Shown here one piece after another: positions 23,901 through 36,519 of a stretch of 64,000 bases of DNA. The stretch covers positions 186,001 to 250,000 of the forward strand of contig JBAMDO010000571.1 of NCBI GenBank assembly GCA_037074765.1, in the 5' to 3' direction. This stretch comes from Mansonella perstans. Its lineage: Eukaryota; Nematoda; Chromadorea; Rhabditida; Onchocercidae. The notes beneath the pieces were generated by a model that saw only the letters and a list, made by a program, of their open reading frames with translations, had not been told where the DNA came from and did not search any database. The position numbers were made by a program, and so were the translations under genes. Position 1 is the stretch's first letter. The number at the start of each line of letters is the position of its first letter.

Positions 23901-26900
23901 TACTAATGGTGGATGGAAATGATAAACAAAGTAATAAATTAACCTGAAGCATTTGGTCAATTTCTTCGATCACTTGGTCAGCAGTTTGTGGAGGTGATTC
24001 CGGTAATGGACCACGCTGACTGATCAACTGATGCATATCTAGTGCATTTCGCAGCTCCTCATCTTCTGACAAATCAATACCGGGATCACTATTTTCCTGA
24101 AAAAAAAAAAAATAATCATTGCTGTGACTATTCGTGATTTAAAATTTTATAATGAATAAAGCATAAACTTTTAACAATACATGATAAATTCCCAAGAGTT
24201 CTCAATATTCGAAAAAATTAGATATAAAAGCGGACAATAAATCTCCAGTTTTTTGAGCAGTTCATGGAAACTAATAAATTCCGTTAATATGGAACATTTT
24301 TCATTTTCTTAGCTAATTCTTTTAGCAATGACATTCCAAGTAATGAATATAAAAATAAAATGTTTCTTATACAACATTGCATTATATAATTAAATTGAAC
24401 GGATAACTAAGTCAAAAAACTTTTCATATTCGCAGCATTTATGAATTTAAATTTTAACCGTATAATTCTTACAGAAAAAAAAAAAAATTCATTTTCCTTT
24501 CAGTAGTATGAAATCAATACTCACTTTATTTCGTCGAGTAAAGTTAACATCAGCAGGATTTTTCGGTAATCTCTGATAAGGAACACAAGGGAAGAAACTC
24601 ACAGCAGTGATAGTAAATTGATGGCACATCGATGAGAGGAATGAAAAAAGATTTGTGTTTGTGTCCTTCGTTTGATACAAATGAAAGCCAAATCGGAAAT
24701 GACAAAAACGATGTTTGCACCAACCCAATGGTAAGAATAAAACCAACCCGAACAAGAATTTTTTCTTTAGTCAAAGACAAAATTAAGAATTCAGATTGTT
24801 GCTTGTCTACTTTCGCGGAAGATATATAATTAAAATGGAGGAAAAAAAAAGAAGAAAAGAGCGTAAAGCTTGATGAAATCTATATTTTAAAAAAAGCTCA
24901 AAGTCAGTTTTGTGTTGCACTATTTTTCACTCCTAATACTTGCATTAATTAACCTCGAGTTTTCTCCTAATATCATAGTAGGAATGAGCTGTTGGTCCAC
25001 TGATAAGGAAATACGAGATATAACGAGTTCAACGATACTACTACCATATCACATAACTGAGAGCACAGTAGTTTCTGCAGCCCAACTCTCTATATAAATG
25101 ATAAATCTGTACATCAGCTTAACAAGAGTTAATCAAGGTGATAGATTCACGGTATTTTCTGCCAGATGCCAGCAATCCCAATCATATCATTCAAGTCAAT
25201 TCTCAGAATAAAAATTAAAAATCCCATCAATTTTGCGGAATTTTCTGAAATATATTTAATTCTTTCATAGCACTCCACCATTTATCCTTCCCACTACAAC
25301 AAATCGAGATTTTTTTTTTGTCTCAAACATTTTATGAAAAACTTGCTAATTATTAAAGTGAAAAATCGACAAAAACCATGTAAACTGTCAAATAAATGCA
25401 GAGAACACATGAAACAGGATAAGCTATTAATACTAAGCAGATTTTGACTATTCTAGGATGTATATGTAATGAGATGAGTCTAGATAGCAAGTATTTCTTT
25501 GCGTTTTATTGAATTTCTGCCTGTCAAAAAATTTTTTTTCATGGCTCTTTAACAGCAGCTGCGCTCTGAGACAGCCTTCTACACTGTGCTAAAAAAAGGA
25601 AAATTCCCTATTTCTCTCTCTACTAGGAGGAGGTTAAATTTTTGAAGTATGCTAGAATACGTTTGTCATTTCTCTGCGTATCCAGCAAGTTTTATGTGCG
25701 TTGTCCGCAAATGATGACTTTTTTTAGCTTGGGAAATTTCCCTCTACCCGATTTCCCAGTTACCGAATAAGTTTCACAATCTGATATTCCACAAACAGTG
25801 AATTTTAAGATTCCATAGAAATCATTAATTTAAATGTAATTGAAAAAGTCAGTTCGTAAATGAGAAGCATCTCTGTAAAACGAAGGATTATACGACGATT
25901 TCTTTTTACTTTTAGGAAGTTATACTCTGCAGTTTTTCTAAAATTGCAAAATGAAGAAGTTCAATCATTAAAGTTAGTTTGGCTGCTTATTTTGAGCTAT
26001 TTTTACTCTTCCCTACGTCGCTTTTCCTTTAATTCAAAAAGAAAAAAAACAAGCATCATCCAAAATTTAATGAAATGCAGAAGGCATTTCAGTGATCTAA
26101 AAATTTAAACTAACGGGTACTCTGAAATAATATGAACTATTTTAAAAATTTCGTCAACTTTAACAAGCAGATATTATCTTCAGCCTAAGAAATGATTCTT
26201 TGTGATGGCCCAAATACAACGAGCATCATGGAGGCATGATGCAATTGTATTTCGGTCATCGCAAAAAAAAAGCCGATAGAGGAAACCTTGCGTGGCTGAA
26301 GATTCAGAGCCGGAAGTTGCAATTGCCTTGTTTGCGTCTTTGAGAAATCAAGTGGAGGCATATTGCCGAAATTTCCCGTCAGAGTCCACCAAATTCTGAA
26401 AAAAATAATACCATTATTTATCGGTTTAATTCTGCTGAAATGCAAAATCAAAATTATATTTCCGACATTCTCGCACCCACTATCATAAGGGCGTTAGTCA
26501 ATTGATACTGAGTTATTTTCAGCATTCGTAGTATAGCAGCTAATCATACTGAATTAAGCAAAGTGGAATAAACAGAAATTAACAAATTTGAATAAATAAA
26601 TTTGAGATCTCCGAGAAATCCAGATTTATACCGTGAAAGTTATTAACTCGTAATCCTAAATTTCATATGATTAGCTTAACACAAATTTCAGGAGACTAAA
26701 TAAATTTTGCCAAACCTCAAACTTGCATATAAAATACCTGTTAGGGTCTCGCACTTTCAGAACAACTCGATCTCGTTTAAAGATAATGAAAAGTGCAATA
26801 AAAAATATCTAATCCGATCTTTTTTTGCTTAAAAGACACATAAAATCTTTTGCGGAAACAATTTGAACAGCGTTACTGACAAAATTACTAGTTATTTCCG

Positions 26901-29900
26901 CATTATACATTTTATTTCGAGCAATGAAATACTACAATCTCATGAGTATCATTGTAATCCCCAAGACCGATGATTAACTGAAGATTCTTGTAAACTAAAT
27001 TTGGAAAGGATGAATACATTTCATGAAATGATAATTATGTGATCACTGTACTAAGAGAGCTTTTCATCAGGAAATAAGAAAACTGCAACAAACAACGAAT
27101 TTCGAATAGAAATGGAAAAAATCCTGCTATGTTTGTCAGACAATAAACTCAGTTCCAACTCTATTTAAAACTAGGAAGTGGAATTTTAAATACTTGTCTG
27201 ATGAAGCGAAAGCGTAAATTAAGAAATATTCATCGGTTCTTGAATTTGTGTTTTCAGATTCTGCTTTAACTAAATGAAACAAAAGTACAAGTACTTGTCT
27301 TTTGTTGACTATTTTTGTCATTACTTTTTTTCGTAAATTTAATGCATTACAAAAAAAATTCATGACCTCGATTTTGCAAGTGTGAATTTCTACTACGAAA
27401 CAGAAAGTAGAGGTGACGAGCAAAATAATCTTATCAAGAAAGTAACCAGTAAAATAATATTATCAGAAATTAATCAACAATTTATCCCCTTCCATGTCAG
27501 GCAAATGATCGAAAATAATATATTGAGAATAAATAAGAATTTCTCTTGTTATAAAACATGCTTTTCTGGACCTCCAAAAAACTTAATCAACTTCTGCTAC
27601 ATCCCTTATTTTTTAAAATGTGACTTACCGATATGGATCATATGATTCTAACTCAAATTTTTTTCTGTTTTTGAAAAATTATACAAAAAAAAATTTTATA
27701 ATTTAAACAACCTTCAAAGCATTAATGTATGGAAAAAAAGTCACCTTCCCACAAAAAAGTTTCATACAAATAAAAACATAAAAGAAAAATGCGAAAAATA
27801 TAAACGAGACGCCTACATAAAAGCATACTCTGTCTAAAAAGATTTTATTTATATTTTGTAAAAGATATTTTTATTACTGTTTATTTATTATATTTTATGC
27901 GTGCTGAATTGACTAAAGCATACTGTAGTTATTGAACAATTACAGAAGTCAGTTTCGTTTTAATTCAGAAATTGTAAAGGACGCATCTATTTCACATATA
28001 AGGATAAATGTCGATAATAATACTTGTTATTGCGGTATTATTTTTTTTTTGATAATAATAATTGTTACTGTGGAATTATTTGCTATCGGATTCCAAAATA
28101 TGTGCTGTGAATCTGATAAATATTTTGTTGGCCAATGTTGGCCAACACATTTATCAGAAAATGTGTTGGACAAAAACTACATTGGCCAACAAATTTATCA
28201 GAAAATGTGTTGGACAAAAACTATACGTAACTGTTATAGCACTTTTTTTAAACTCAAATCAAAAATACATGAAAATTATGTTTTTAATGGTCATACATTG
28301 CGAATCATCAAATAAAATGTTGTAATAGAATAATAATAAAATACTGACTGGCTTTCAGACATGATTTCATCCTGTGAGCGCACTTGTATCGGTGCAATCT
28401 CCTCGGTGGCCTTATTAAGATCCTTGAAGCAATACGAAATTTTTTGATCAAATGTTCCGACCAAATCTTCCAAACTGCCCGATAAATTTCCCGCATCAAA
28501 ATTTTCATCGAAATTGTTTTCGCAATCGCTAGTCCTGTAACTAATAAGAATAAGAGCATCGAAAATATAGCTATAAATCTCTTTAAAAAAAATTTTTAAC
28601 TATACTAAAGAATTTTCAATTTTTTTTTCCGAACTTTTCAATATTTAATATAAAATTTTTCTTCTGTTACATTTTGAATACATTTGCAACATTGCAACTG
28701 AACAAATTATGCTCGAAATATAAAACATTTAGGAATGATCAATGATGGAAATTATTTTCAAAATGGTAGCTTAAAAAATTTAAACAATATCCCCGTACAA
28801 AAAATCAAACATAACTGTACTTCTCAATTTCTTCCTTCTTTCTTTTTTTCTAACACATTCAATGTGCTTTTTAAGAAAATATTTTCTCTTGGAAGTGCTT
28901 TCAAAATATATTACTTTTCTCTTTTAATCTTTATGAAAAAATAGGCTGAAAAAAAAAATGGAAAAAGGTTGACAGAGAGTATAAAAAAATATTTTTGTCT
29001 CGATGACATAAATCAAAACACAAAAGACAAAAGCAAATGCTTTGAAAGACTTAAAGTTAGCTAAAAAATCACATTAATGTTTGAGCCAATCAACTAAGGC
29101 TAATGCAATTTCAATTATTACGCATAATTTGAAAATGAAAAATGAATAACTTACGCCATATTCTTAAAAAAATATCTTATCAAGCAATGTTCCAAAATCA
29201 ATTAATCTAATTTCGCATTTCAACGAAATACAGACGATTTTTTACATATCCTATAGCGGCTTGATAACGAAATGTTAATTCAGTTATAGTGCAATGCTCT
29301 TTGGTTCAAAAAAAAATCCTGAAAATCATTTGCATATCACATCTACCACAGATCGCCGCCAGTATTAGTGGACGATAAAATGGACGATGAGTGGACGATG
29401 AATGGGCGGTGAATGGACGATGAGTGGACGATGATAGTGGACGATATGAATTTAACCATATTAATCTGTGACCTTATGTCAATTATTTCGTATCTATGCT
29501 TGCCATCACAGCCACTTTAGCGGTTTAAAAATGTTGCTTAAAAGATATTGTTAAATTTAAACTCCCCCACAATCCATTCAAGCTTCAGTTTGTTATTACT
29601 AACAGAATAGAAAGACAAACAATGGGAGGAAGAATAGTGAGAAAGAATGGTAAAAGAAAATTAAAAGAATAGAAGAAAGAAAAGAGAAAAAGAAACGATA
29701 AAATAAATGGTCTTCACAGAAATTCAATTAATTTTCCGTTTTTTTTTTTCAAAAAAAAGGTTTTTTTAATTTTTCGTTTTTTTCAAAAAAAAAGGTTTTT
29801 TTTAACAGCTCAAAAAAAAAAAGCCTTATTCCTATCCCAGTTAGCAGCAACTCTTCCAGGGCATCAAAATTACTAAAAGGAGGAACAACAGGTGCGATAA

Positions 29901-30305
29901 ATGAATAGCTAAACAACTGATATAATTGATGCTATTCTTAGTAAAAAGTTTCCTTTTGATTTTAAGTTATAAATAGATCTTATTAAGCTCTTCGCACAAC
30001 AGGTTAAAGGTTACGAGAGTATATGTGTAATATATTATATTTAATTATATGAGATAATCTCATCCAGTAAATATCATAATAGCAATTATTTTAACCCTCG
30101 TTAATTTGTTTTTTTTTTTTCCTTTTTTTTTTTTATCAAAAAGTGAAATTGAAGAGAAGAGATTGGGTGCGGATGCTAGTTAATGCACATTAAAATCGAG
30201 ATGAAAGGATTGTGAAGTAAAGTTACTCCACAATATATCAGCATTTCAGCTTCTTCCAACATTTCCACTCATAAAAACTGTTGAAAAACGAGAAAATGAT
30301 TGAAA

Positions 30306-30345
<40 letters not shown>

Positions 30346-31813
30346 AACAATTAAAGAGGGGAAGGAATAACTAGATGAACTAGCAGAAATTTACCACACG
30401 ACGTTAGCCGTTAATATAATATGCATCGTGACTGATACGTACATGCGTTAATGGATACGCACATCTGCAGGATTCTTTAATTTTCATGTCTATTTGTCTA
30501 TTTACTTTTTTACTCTATCCCATTTTAATTAACACTCATTTAAGGAACGGCCTAGAATATGGGGTGGAAATCGATGATATGCTGATATAAAGTAGTCTGT
30601 GATATTAGGACGTCTAAAAGGTTTTTTTTTTTTTTTCAGATTAGCATTAAACTTTCAAAAAAAAAAAAAAAAAACTAATAAATTTGCTTTAATTTTTTTT
30701 TTTTTTTGAAATCAAATGATTTTAAATAAAGAAAAAAGAATAAATAAGATTACATATGAAAATCTAAATCTTGTCATATTTCACTATGTTATAGTAATCA
30801 ATACAGTAATCAATTTTGAAAAAAATACCATTGCTCGCAACAATTTCTACAGTTTTTTTTTTTTTGCAGTACTAATTTCATGTTTGTCCTTTACTATTCT
30901 TTCCTTATCTTCCTCTTTCTCCTTCCAAATAATAGTTTTAGAGCAGGGATTGTAATTTGGAGGATTGTAATTTGGAGTGTAAGAATTTATTTATGGAAAT
31001 ATTCAAAAAAAAAATCCTTTTCTATAGTAATCAAAAAATCGAGAAACTTAGCCAGGAACAAAATTCTACATAAGCAATCCGAGAACACATACATAAGAAA
31101 TTTGAAATTGACAATATTGAGAGCATTCAGTGTAATGCCAAATTTCTGAAATACAATCTGATCAAAGGCTTCCATCATTTCACTAATATTCTTTTCATCT
31201 GTTTAAATGTTTATTTATTTTAATTTATTCCTATTTAAAACAAGAACTAAATAGTATGTTTGATATATGTTAGACAGTTTCAAATATGCTAAAAAAAAAA
31301 AAAATTTTTTCTATGCTAAAAATGTTACTTTTAGCATAGAAAGAAACTTATATGGAAATAAGAAAAATTATTTCACATTTTTCAACAGTTAAATATTTAA
31401 ATAAATAAATTTTAGATATTTCTAGAATTTCGGATTTGTTTGTTTGAGTTACAACATTCCCATGAACTATTCAACAATTATTCAACAAATGCAATCATGA
31501 CAAGAATACTTACAACACAAACGTAATTATGCTATTTTGAAAAGTATAAAATGAAAATGAATTAGAAAGATTCCAAATTATGTCGCGTTAAATTTCAATG
31601 GTTTTATAAATAAAATTAATAATAGATGGACAAAATGTTATTAATGAACATTATGAGAGGAGCTTTTATGTTATTGTGTGTCTTTTATTCTTAATAATAT
31701 CCCAAGCAGCCAATATTGAATAATGTCGATAAATAGCCTAAAATTGGGATAGCCAAGAAAAAGGAAAGAGAAACAGAAATGAGATTAAAAGAGCGATGGT
31801 GCCTAAAATGTTG

Positions 31814-31846
<33 letters not shown>

Positions 31847-32668
31847 AGTGTGAATATGAAAATAAAAGAAACGAAAAAATATAAAAGGAAATTTGTTAAA
31901 TTGTAAAAGGAAACATTGGTTTAAAAATCATTTCTGGATATCAAAACTTCTTCGCAACTCAACGTAACACAATTTGCGTACTATTTGTGCGCTGTCTATT
32001 GCGAATGATATATCTGTGAACTGTTTATACCTATTTGGGTGAGAAAAAGTTGAACAAGTTTGCTTTTTTTCATAAACGTCAAACTTGTTTAGCATTAAAG
32101 TTACTGCTGTCAAGGAGAACCAAAAAGTTGCACAATTCACAATGAGAAAAGCGAAAAATATGGAAGCAACTTAACTACTGCATGTAAAGGACAGCATTAT
32201 TTGTACTTCACTCACGAATCTTATAATTCATTTTACTTTTCATTGTAAATACGAAAAATTTATTTAATTTAAATATCACCATAAATAAAGCTAATGAATC
32301 AAAAGAAAGAATTCAAAAGCATATAATTTAGGTAATCAAAAGGATTCATTAAGGATTCTCTTCACTTTATCTACAAATCATTTTAGTTTTCATTAAGACT
32401 TCTGTAATTAAATTATTGTTTCTTTCTCTTTCTCTCTCTCTTCTCTCTTTAACTCATTCAAATATCCGATGAGAAAATGAGAATGACTAGAAAATTTGCT
32501 GCATATTAGTTTAGAAAATTTAAATTCAAATGATAAAGGAAACATTGATAGAAGTACTTACGACTGCTGTGATGCCGTTTCTTTAATAAAGTCGATATCA
32601 TCTTCGAGATGAGCCAGCGGAACTTCTGGCACACTACAGTTTATATTTTCTACCATTCCTGTACCCAT
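20979..32668 (-). CDS. unc-76: UNC-76 / FEZ family axonal transport adaptor
   Basis: Eleven exons on the minus strand: 32668-32562, 28534-28349, 26395-26287, 24572-24525, 24096-23944, 23817-23667, 22780-22716, 22405-22232, 21747-21672, 21314-21249, 21028-20979; 394 residues. FEZ landmarks appear in order: an acidic N-terminus, LEDLVGTFDQKISYCF, EEIAPIQVRSQDEIM, WWTLTGNFGNMPPLDFSK (100-117), coiled-coil segments including RDELEYEKEMKNTFISLL, YMTATIPYDEN, and the C-terminal PSMLTDYILTVLCPS. FEZ proteins link kinesin-1 to cargo and are needed for axon outgrowth and bundling. The C-terminal joins are supported by the rebuilt LTDYILTVLCP motif. Introns are long (intron 1 about 4.0 kb, intron 2 about 2.0 kb) and A+T-rich. 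The 48-base exon 4 keeps frame and could be a cassette. Additional 5' UTR exons cannot be excluded. Confidence 0.92.
22431..22527. repeat. 35-bp unit, about 2.8 tandem copies
   Basis: Units begin acgtgtaattctaacggtga and differ by one or two bases. They lie in unc-76 intron 7, about 25 bases upstream (minus-strand sense) of exon 8. Confidence 0.88.
28138..28226. repeat. 44-bp tandem duplication with internal palindromic ends
   Basis: Two near-identical copies of a unit starting ttggccaaca. The first is preceded by ttggccaatg, so the boundary region also forms an inverted repeat (tgttggcca / tggccaaca). In unc-76 intron 2. Confidence 0.85.
29369..29445. repeat. short array of an 11-bp gtggacgatga-like unit
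   Basis: About seven degenerate copies of gtggacgatga / atggacgatga. In unc-76 intron 1. Confidence 0.85.
30310..30344. repeat. poly(A) tract, 35 bases
   Basis: Uninterrupted A run in unc-76 intron 1. Length may be unreliable in an assembly. Confidence 0.95.
31311..31339. repeat. 11-bp perfect inverted repeat, 7-base loop
   Basis: Arms ctatgctaaaa (31311-31321) and ttttagcatag (31329-31339). In unc-76 intron 1. Confidence 0.85.
31814..31845. repeat. poly(A) tract, 32 bases
   Basis: Uninterrupted A run in unc-76 intron 1. Confidence 0.95.
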
Positions 32669-33074
32669 TATTGCAGCAACATCGGTCACTCGAAAATGGA
32701 ACAAAGTGGACAGCAAAAAATGTATGTATCGATGATGACTTAGATCATTCAACAATTACCATGTTTAGTACTTTTTGGCAACGACCCTACAAGGCCATTA
32801 TTTTAGTCTGCAGCAAATGAGATGAATCATTGCGAGACAACTACCCCCAAAATCAATCATCCTTCTCGAATTCCGCTATAGATTTGCGATACATATAAAC
32901 ACACACACATATAGACACACACGACACAGATACAGACACACATCAACATTATAGCCTAGTGTTGCTACATTCCTTTGTCTGGCGAGTAAACAATCGGTGG
33001 TTGATAGGCTATTTTCATTTCACCAATGTGTAAATGTATTATCAATAATAACATAACACAGTCATGGAATTGTG

Positions 33075-33335
33075 CGGTCTTATCACACTCCCAAAGTTCC
33101 ATTCGGCCTTATCACACTCTCTAAGTCCCATTCGGCCTTATCACACTTCCTGAGTTCCATTCGGTCTTATCACACTCCCTAAGTCCCATTCTGCCTTATC
33201 ACACTTCCTGAGTTCCATTCAGCCTTATCGCACTCCTTAAGTTCCATTCGGCCTTATCATACTTCCTGAGTTCCATTCGGCTTTATCACACTCCCTAAGT
33301 TCTATTCGGCCTTATTACACTTCCTAAGTTCCATT
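33075..33335. repeat. 29-bp minisatellite, nine copies
   Basis: Nine units of the form cggccttatcacactcccta + agttccatt. Units with cctgagttcc and cctaagtccc largely alternate, so the array looks like a 58-bp dimer repeat. It lies about 400 bases upstream of the unc-76 start. Confidence 0.93.
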
Positions 33336-34595
33336 TCTTTCTCCCTTACTTCACAACATATCAGAAATTGGATACTCGTACGGCATCACCAATAGTTACA
33401 CAGCTATGTCTGTTGTAGGCCCAGCAGTTAACACTCACACATCTGTGGTGATGGCCTCTGAATTGTTTATTTTTATGATCCTACTGGTTGAGCCACTTGT
33501 CTATTCTCGAAATTCCTGAGCTAGAAATCCCATAAGATTGTTATTGTTGCGTAAAATAAATACTGAAGTTTGTTTCGAATCCGAAGTACTCAGGAGAAGA
33601 GAGTACTCAGGAACGAAAAAAAAAAAAAACCGACTGAAAGGCAATCATGATCAGTGATGGAAAAGTTGAACATGCACAAAGATTTGGGAGATTTCACCCA
33701 TATTTGAGGCAGCTAAAAAGGCCAATACAGGAGAGGCAAGTACTGTTGTCTGTAGTACAGCGAAAAATCTATTTAGGTGATGCATAGATTTTTGTGCGAT
33801 ATCTTTTCTCCTCAACGTTGATTTTATGAGTAAATTTTAAAGGAGATAGTAATTTTTTTAAAGTTTTTTCAATTTGTAAATTTTTTTTAAAGAGATATGG
33901 ATTGTATGTCTCCATATCTCCTCCCGATTGCATATTACAGTGGACCATTGATGATAGAAAATATGGCTAAAGTTGAGATACTGTTGTAGAAAGTCTTTTT
34001 ATATTTCTTTTTAGAGGACCTTTCATGCGGGAGCTAATGGCACTAGCATCCGATATAGGACTCTTTTAGGAAAGTGATGATCCTTCTTCATCCTGGAGAC
34101 CTGCCCCATGCAACTGCGTCTTTGACAGGCATAGCTTCAGTGCTGGTAATAACTGCTTGTTGAAGGACAGTCTCATTTGTTACAAGATCAATGCAAGGGA
34201 AGTTGAGGATTAAACGAATGCAGGACTAATGGAAGTATCTGAGGAGGTGCAAGTAATGGCAGTGAATGATCCACGATTCATATTCAGACAGATTCAGATT
34301 CATCCAAAAAATTTCAGATTCATACAGAATTCAGATTCATACAGATTCAGATTCATCCGGCAGTACAACACATGTAAAAAGAAAAGCATGCTTTTCTTTA
34401 GAGAATAAATAGCATTCAAAACTATTAGTAATTATCGATTTCAGTTATTTAAACGTTGTTCCTAATGGTGCTTCTTTTGTTTCACTTCGAAAAAATGAAT
34501 TTTAAGCTCATGTCGTGCAAGGGATTTTTGGGATTATATATTTGCTGTAATAAATAACATGGACAAATGATGGAGATGGAATCGATCATTTGGAT

Positions 34596-34754
34596 TTTTG
34601 GTAGTTTCTGCATGATAAGGGAGAACGCGGGGAAATAACTGCTCGTGGTTTTGGTAATTTCTGCATAATTAAGGAGAATGCGGGGAAATAATTGCTGGTG
34701 GTTTTGGTAGTTTCTGTATAATAAAGGAGAATGCGTGGAAATAATTGCTGGTGG
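34596..34754. repeat. 53-bp unit, three tandem copies
   Basis: Units start ttttggtagtttctg and end taattgctggtgg, with several substitutions between copies. Between unc-76 and dyci-1. Confidence 0.9.
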
Positions 34755-35733
34755 TGGGAAAGAGATAAAGATGTAGACAAAGTGATAGTTGAGTAGGAAA
34801 GATTCAATCATTATAGTTCACCATCATTTTCTACATATTAGAAAAATATAATCAAAATTTTAGAATAAAAAACTTTACAGATTAGCCGTATAATGAATAA
34901 TTGCAACAACTGTACACACATCCTTATCTTTTCAGTATAATTGAAATCAAAATATTTAAACAAAAAGCTGTTTTAGTTTTACCAACAACTCATATCCAGA
35001 TGTTGTAGTGCTTTTAGTGTAAATCGTATCAAATAGTATTAAGAGAATGATTGAGATAACTAAATAATAATGCTGATGGCCTTTGTTTTTTCAGTTCACA
35101 ACTTTCAGGCTGCTTTTTAATTTGCTAAATTAATTAATGAGACTTATTCTGATCATTAATTTACTTCAAAATAGTATTGGATATTCCCTGAAGTTATTCC
35201 ACACAAATCAATCCATAAATGCTATTCAGTGAAGCTTAATTAGAATTATAGCTAAGAAGTACAGATTCAGAGTTGTTCAGAGAAAAGTTTTTATCTTGCT
35301 AATATTTGAAATTTTTAACATTTAAAGAATTCACTCTTTGCATTGATATTGTATTGTTTTTATCATCGAATGTTAAGCAAATTATATTTTAAATATTTTG
35401 GCAAATTTTTGCAATATTAATTTCAGGTTGAAAGTATCATACTAATTCTTCAATTAAGCACTACTAAAAAGGATTAATTTAAAAATGATATTTAAGTATA
35501 AATATATTTGATATTGAAAAAAAAAAAAAAAAATATTCGCTAATATATAGCTTAAACAGAAAATGTGGATTGTGATCGGAATTCTAAAAGTACGGTATTA
35601 AATTTCGATTGTTTTATGTGCCATCCAAATTTAGTGCTGCACTGAATTTGTCATTTGTCTAAAATGTTCTGCAGCCTGCTATACATTTTGATGCTCATTG
35701 CTGAGATAATTGATACGTACTGCGTGCGTCAAC

Positions 35734-35753
35734 TAGACGTAGGTCTACGTCTA
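35734..35753. repeat. 9-bp inverted repeat in a compound palindrome
   Basis: Arms tagacgtag and ctacgtcta separated by two bases. A further related arm (tctacatctagt) follows at about 35760-35772. Confidence 0.8.
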
Positions 35754-36514
35754 ATTCGGATCTACATCTAGTCCGTGAAAGAAAGGCTATTTTCATTGGT
35801 CACATTTCCATTAAGCAAATATTGACCATTACGACCATTACACTGCCCATTATATTTCTTTCCTTAGTATGTTAACGATAGTTTTCTTCCACTTCTTCTT
35901 TAAGAAACGTTGACTGGAAGTGATTTAATGTAGTTGAGTACTGTAGAGAGGTATAATTTTAAACAAACATAGTACTTCAATTAAATTTTACTTCTAAAAA
36001 TTTGCATTTAATAATCACCTGACGAACATTCCATAGCCAAAGTTAAGGGCAGCTTGATATTGATTGAGCGATACTGCTGTCGAAATTTTGTCGAAAGGAT
36101 GATACGTATTAGTTGTCAGATTAGATGAACGGAACACTTAACACAATTGAGGATAATTATTTTTAGTTATGAATTTTATAAATTTCCAGCTATGCCATGA
36201 ATTTTCATTGGATTTAAATTTTTTTTTTAAATTTGAAATTTGACTGGTAAAGCTGATAAAGGTCATAGTGCTAACTAAAGTTGATAAGAGTATGTCAGCG
36301 AAAAATGGGAATGAATATATGTAGCTAGGAAACAATATGAGGAATATACGCATTATTTATTTTGATCTTCGTAATCTTTTGCATTTCCTGGAAAATATTT
36401 GCGATTATGTTTACTTTAGCAATACTATATTTTCAAATTTTACCACTTTTCAAACGTAATTCGCATATTCATAATTTTCAAAGGGAACAAAAAACATGTT
36501 TTTAATTAATTTTT

Positions 36515-36517
36515 CAG
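36515..36517 (+). promoter_or_regulatory. candidate spliced-leader acceptor of dyci-1
   Basis: A strong TTTTTCAG ends two bases before the ATG at 36520, as expected for trans-splicing directly in front of the start codon. Confidence 0.55.
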
Positions 36518-36519
36518 TT

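Larger units (their letters stand above)
28535..32561 (-). other. unc-76 intron 1, about 4 kb
   Basis: Very A+T-rich with no coding-like frame. Contains long A or T runs (30310-30344, 31814-31845), a short 11-bp repeat array at 29369-29445, duplicated T/A tracts around 29738-29823 and a hairpin at 31311-31339. Confidence 0.7.
32669..36519. other. divergent intergenic region, unc-76 and dyci-1
   Basis: About 3.85 kb separating two oppositely transcribed genes, presumably with both promoters. It contains a short AC-rich microsatellite (about 32896-32945), a 29-bp minisatellite, a 53-bp triple repeat and a compound palindrome near 35734. No protein-like frame was found. Confidence 0.6.
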
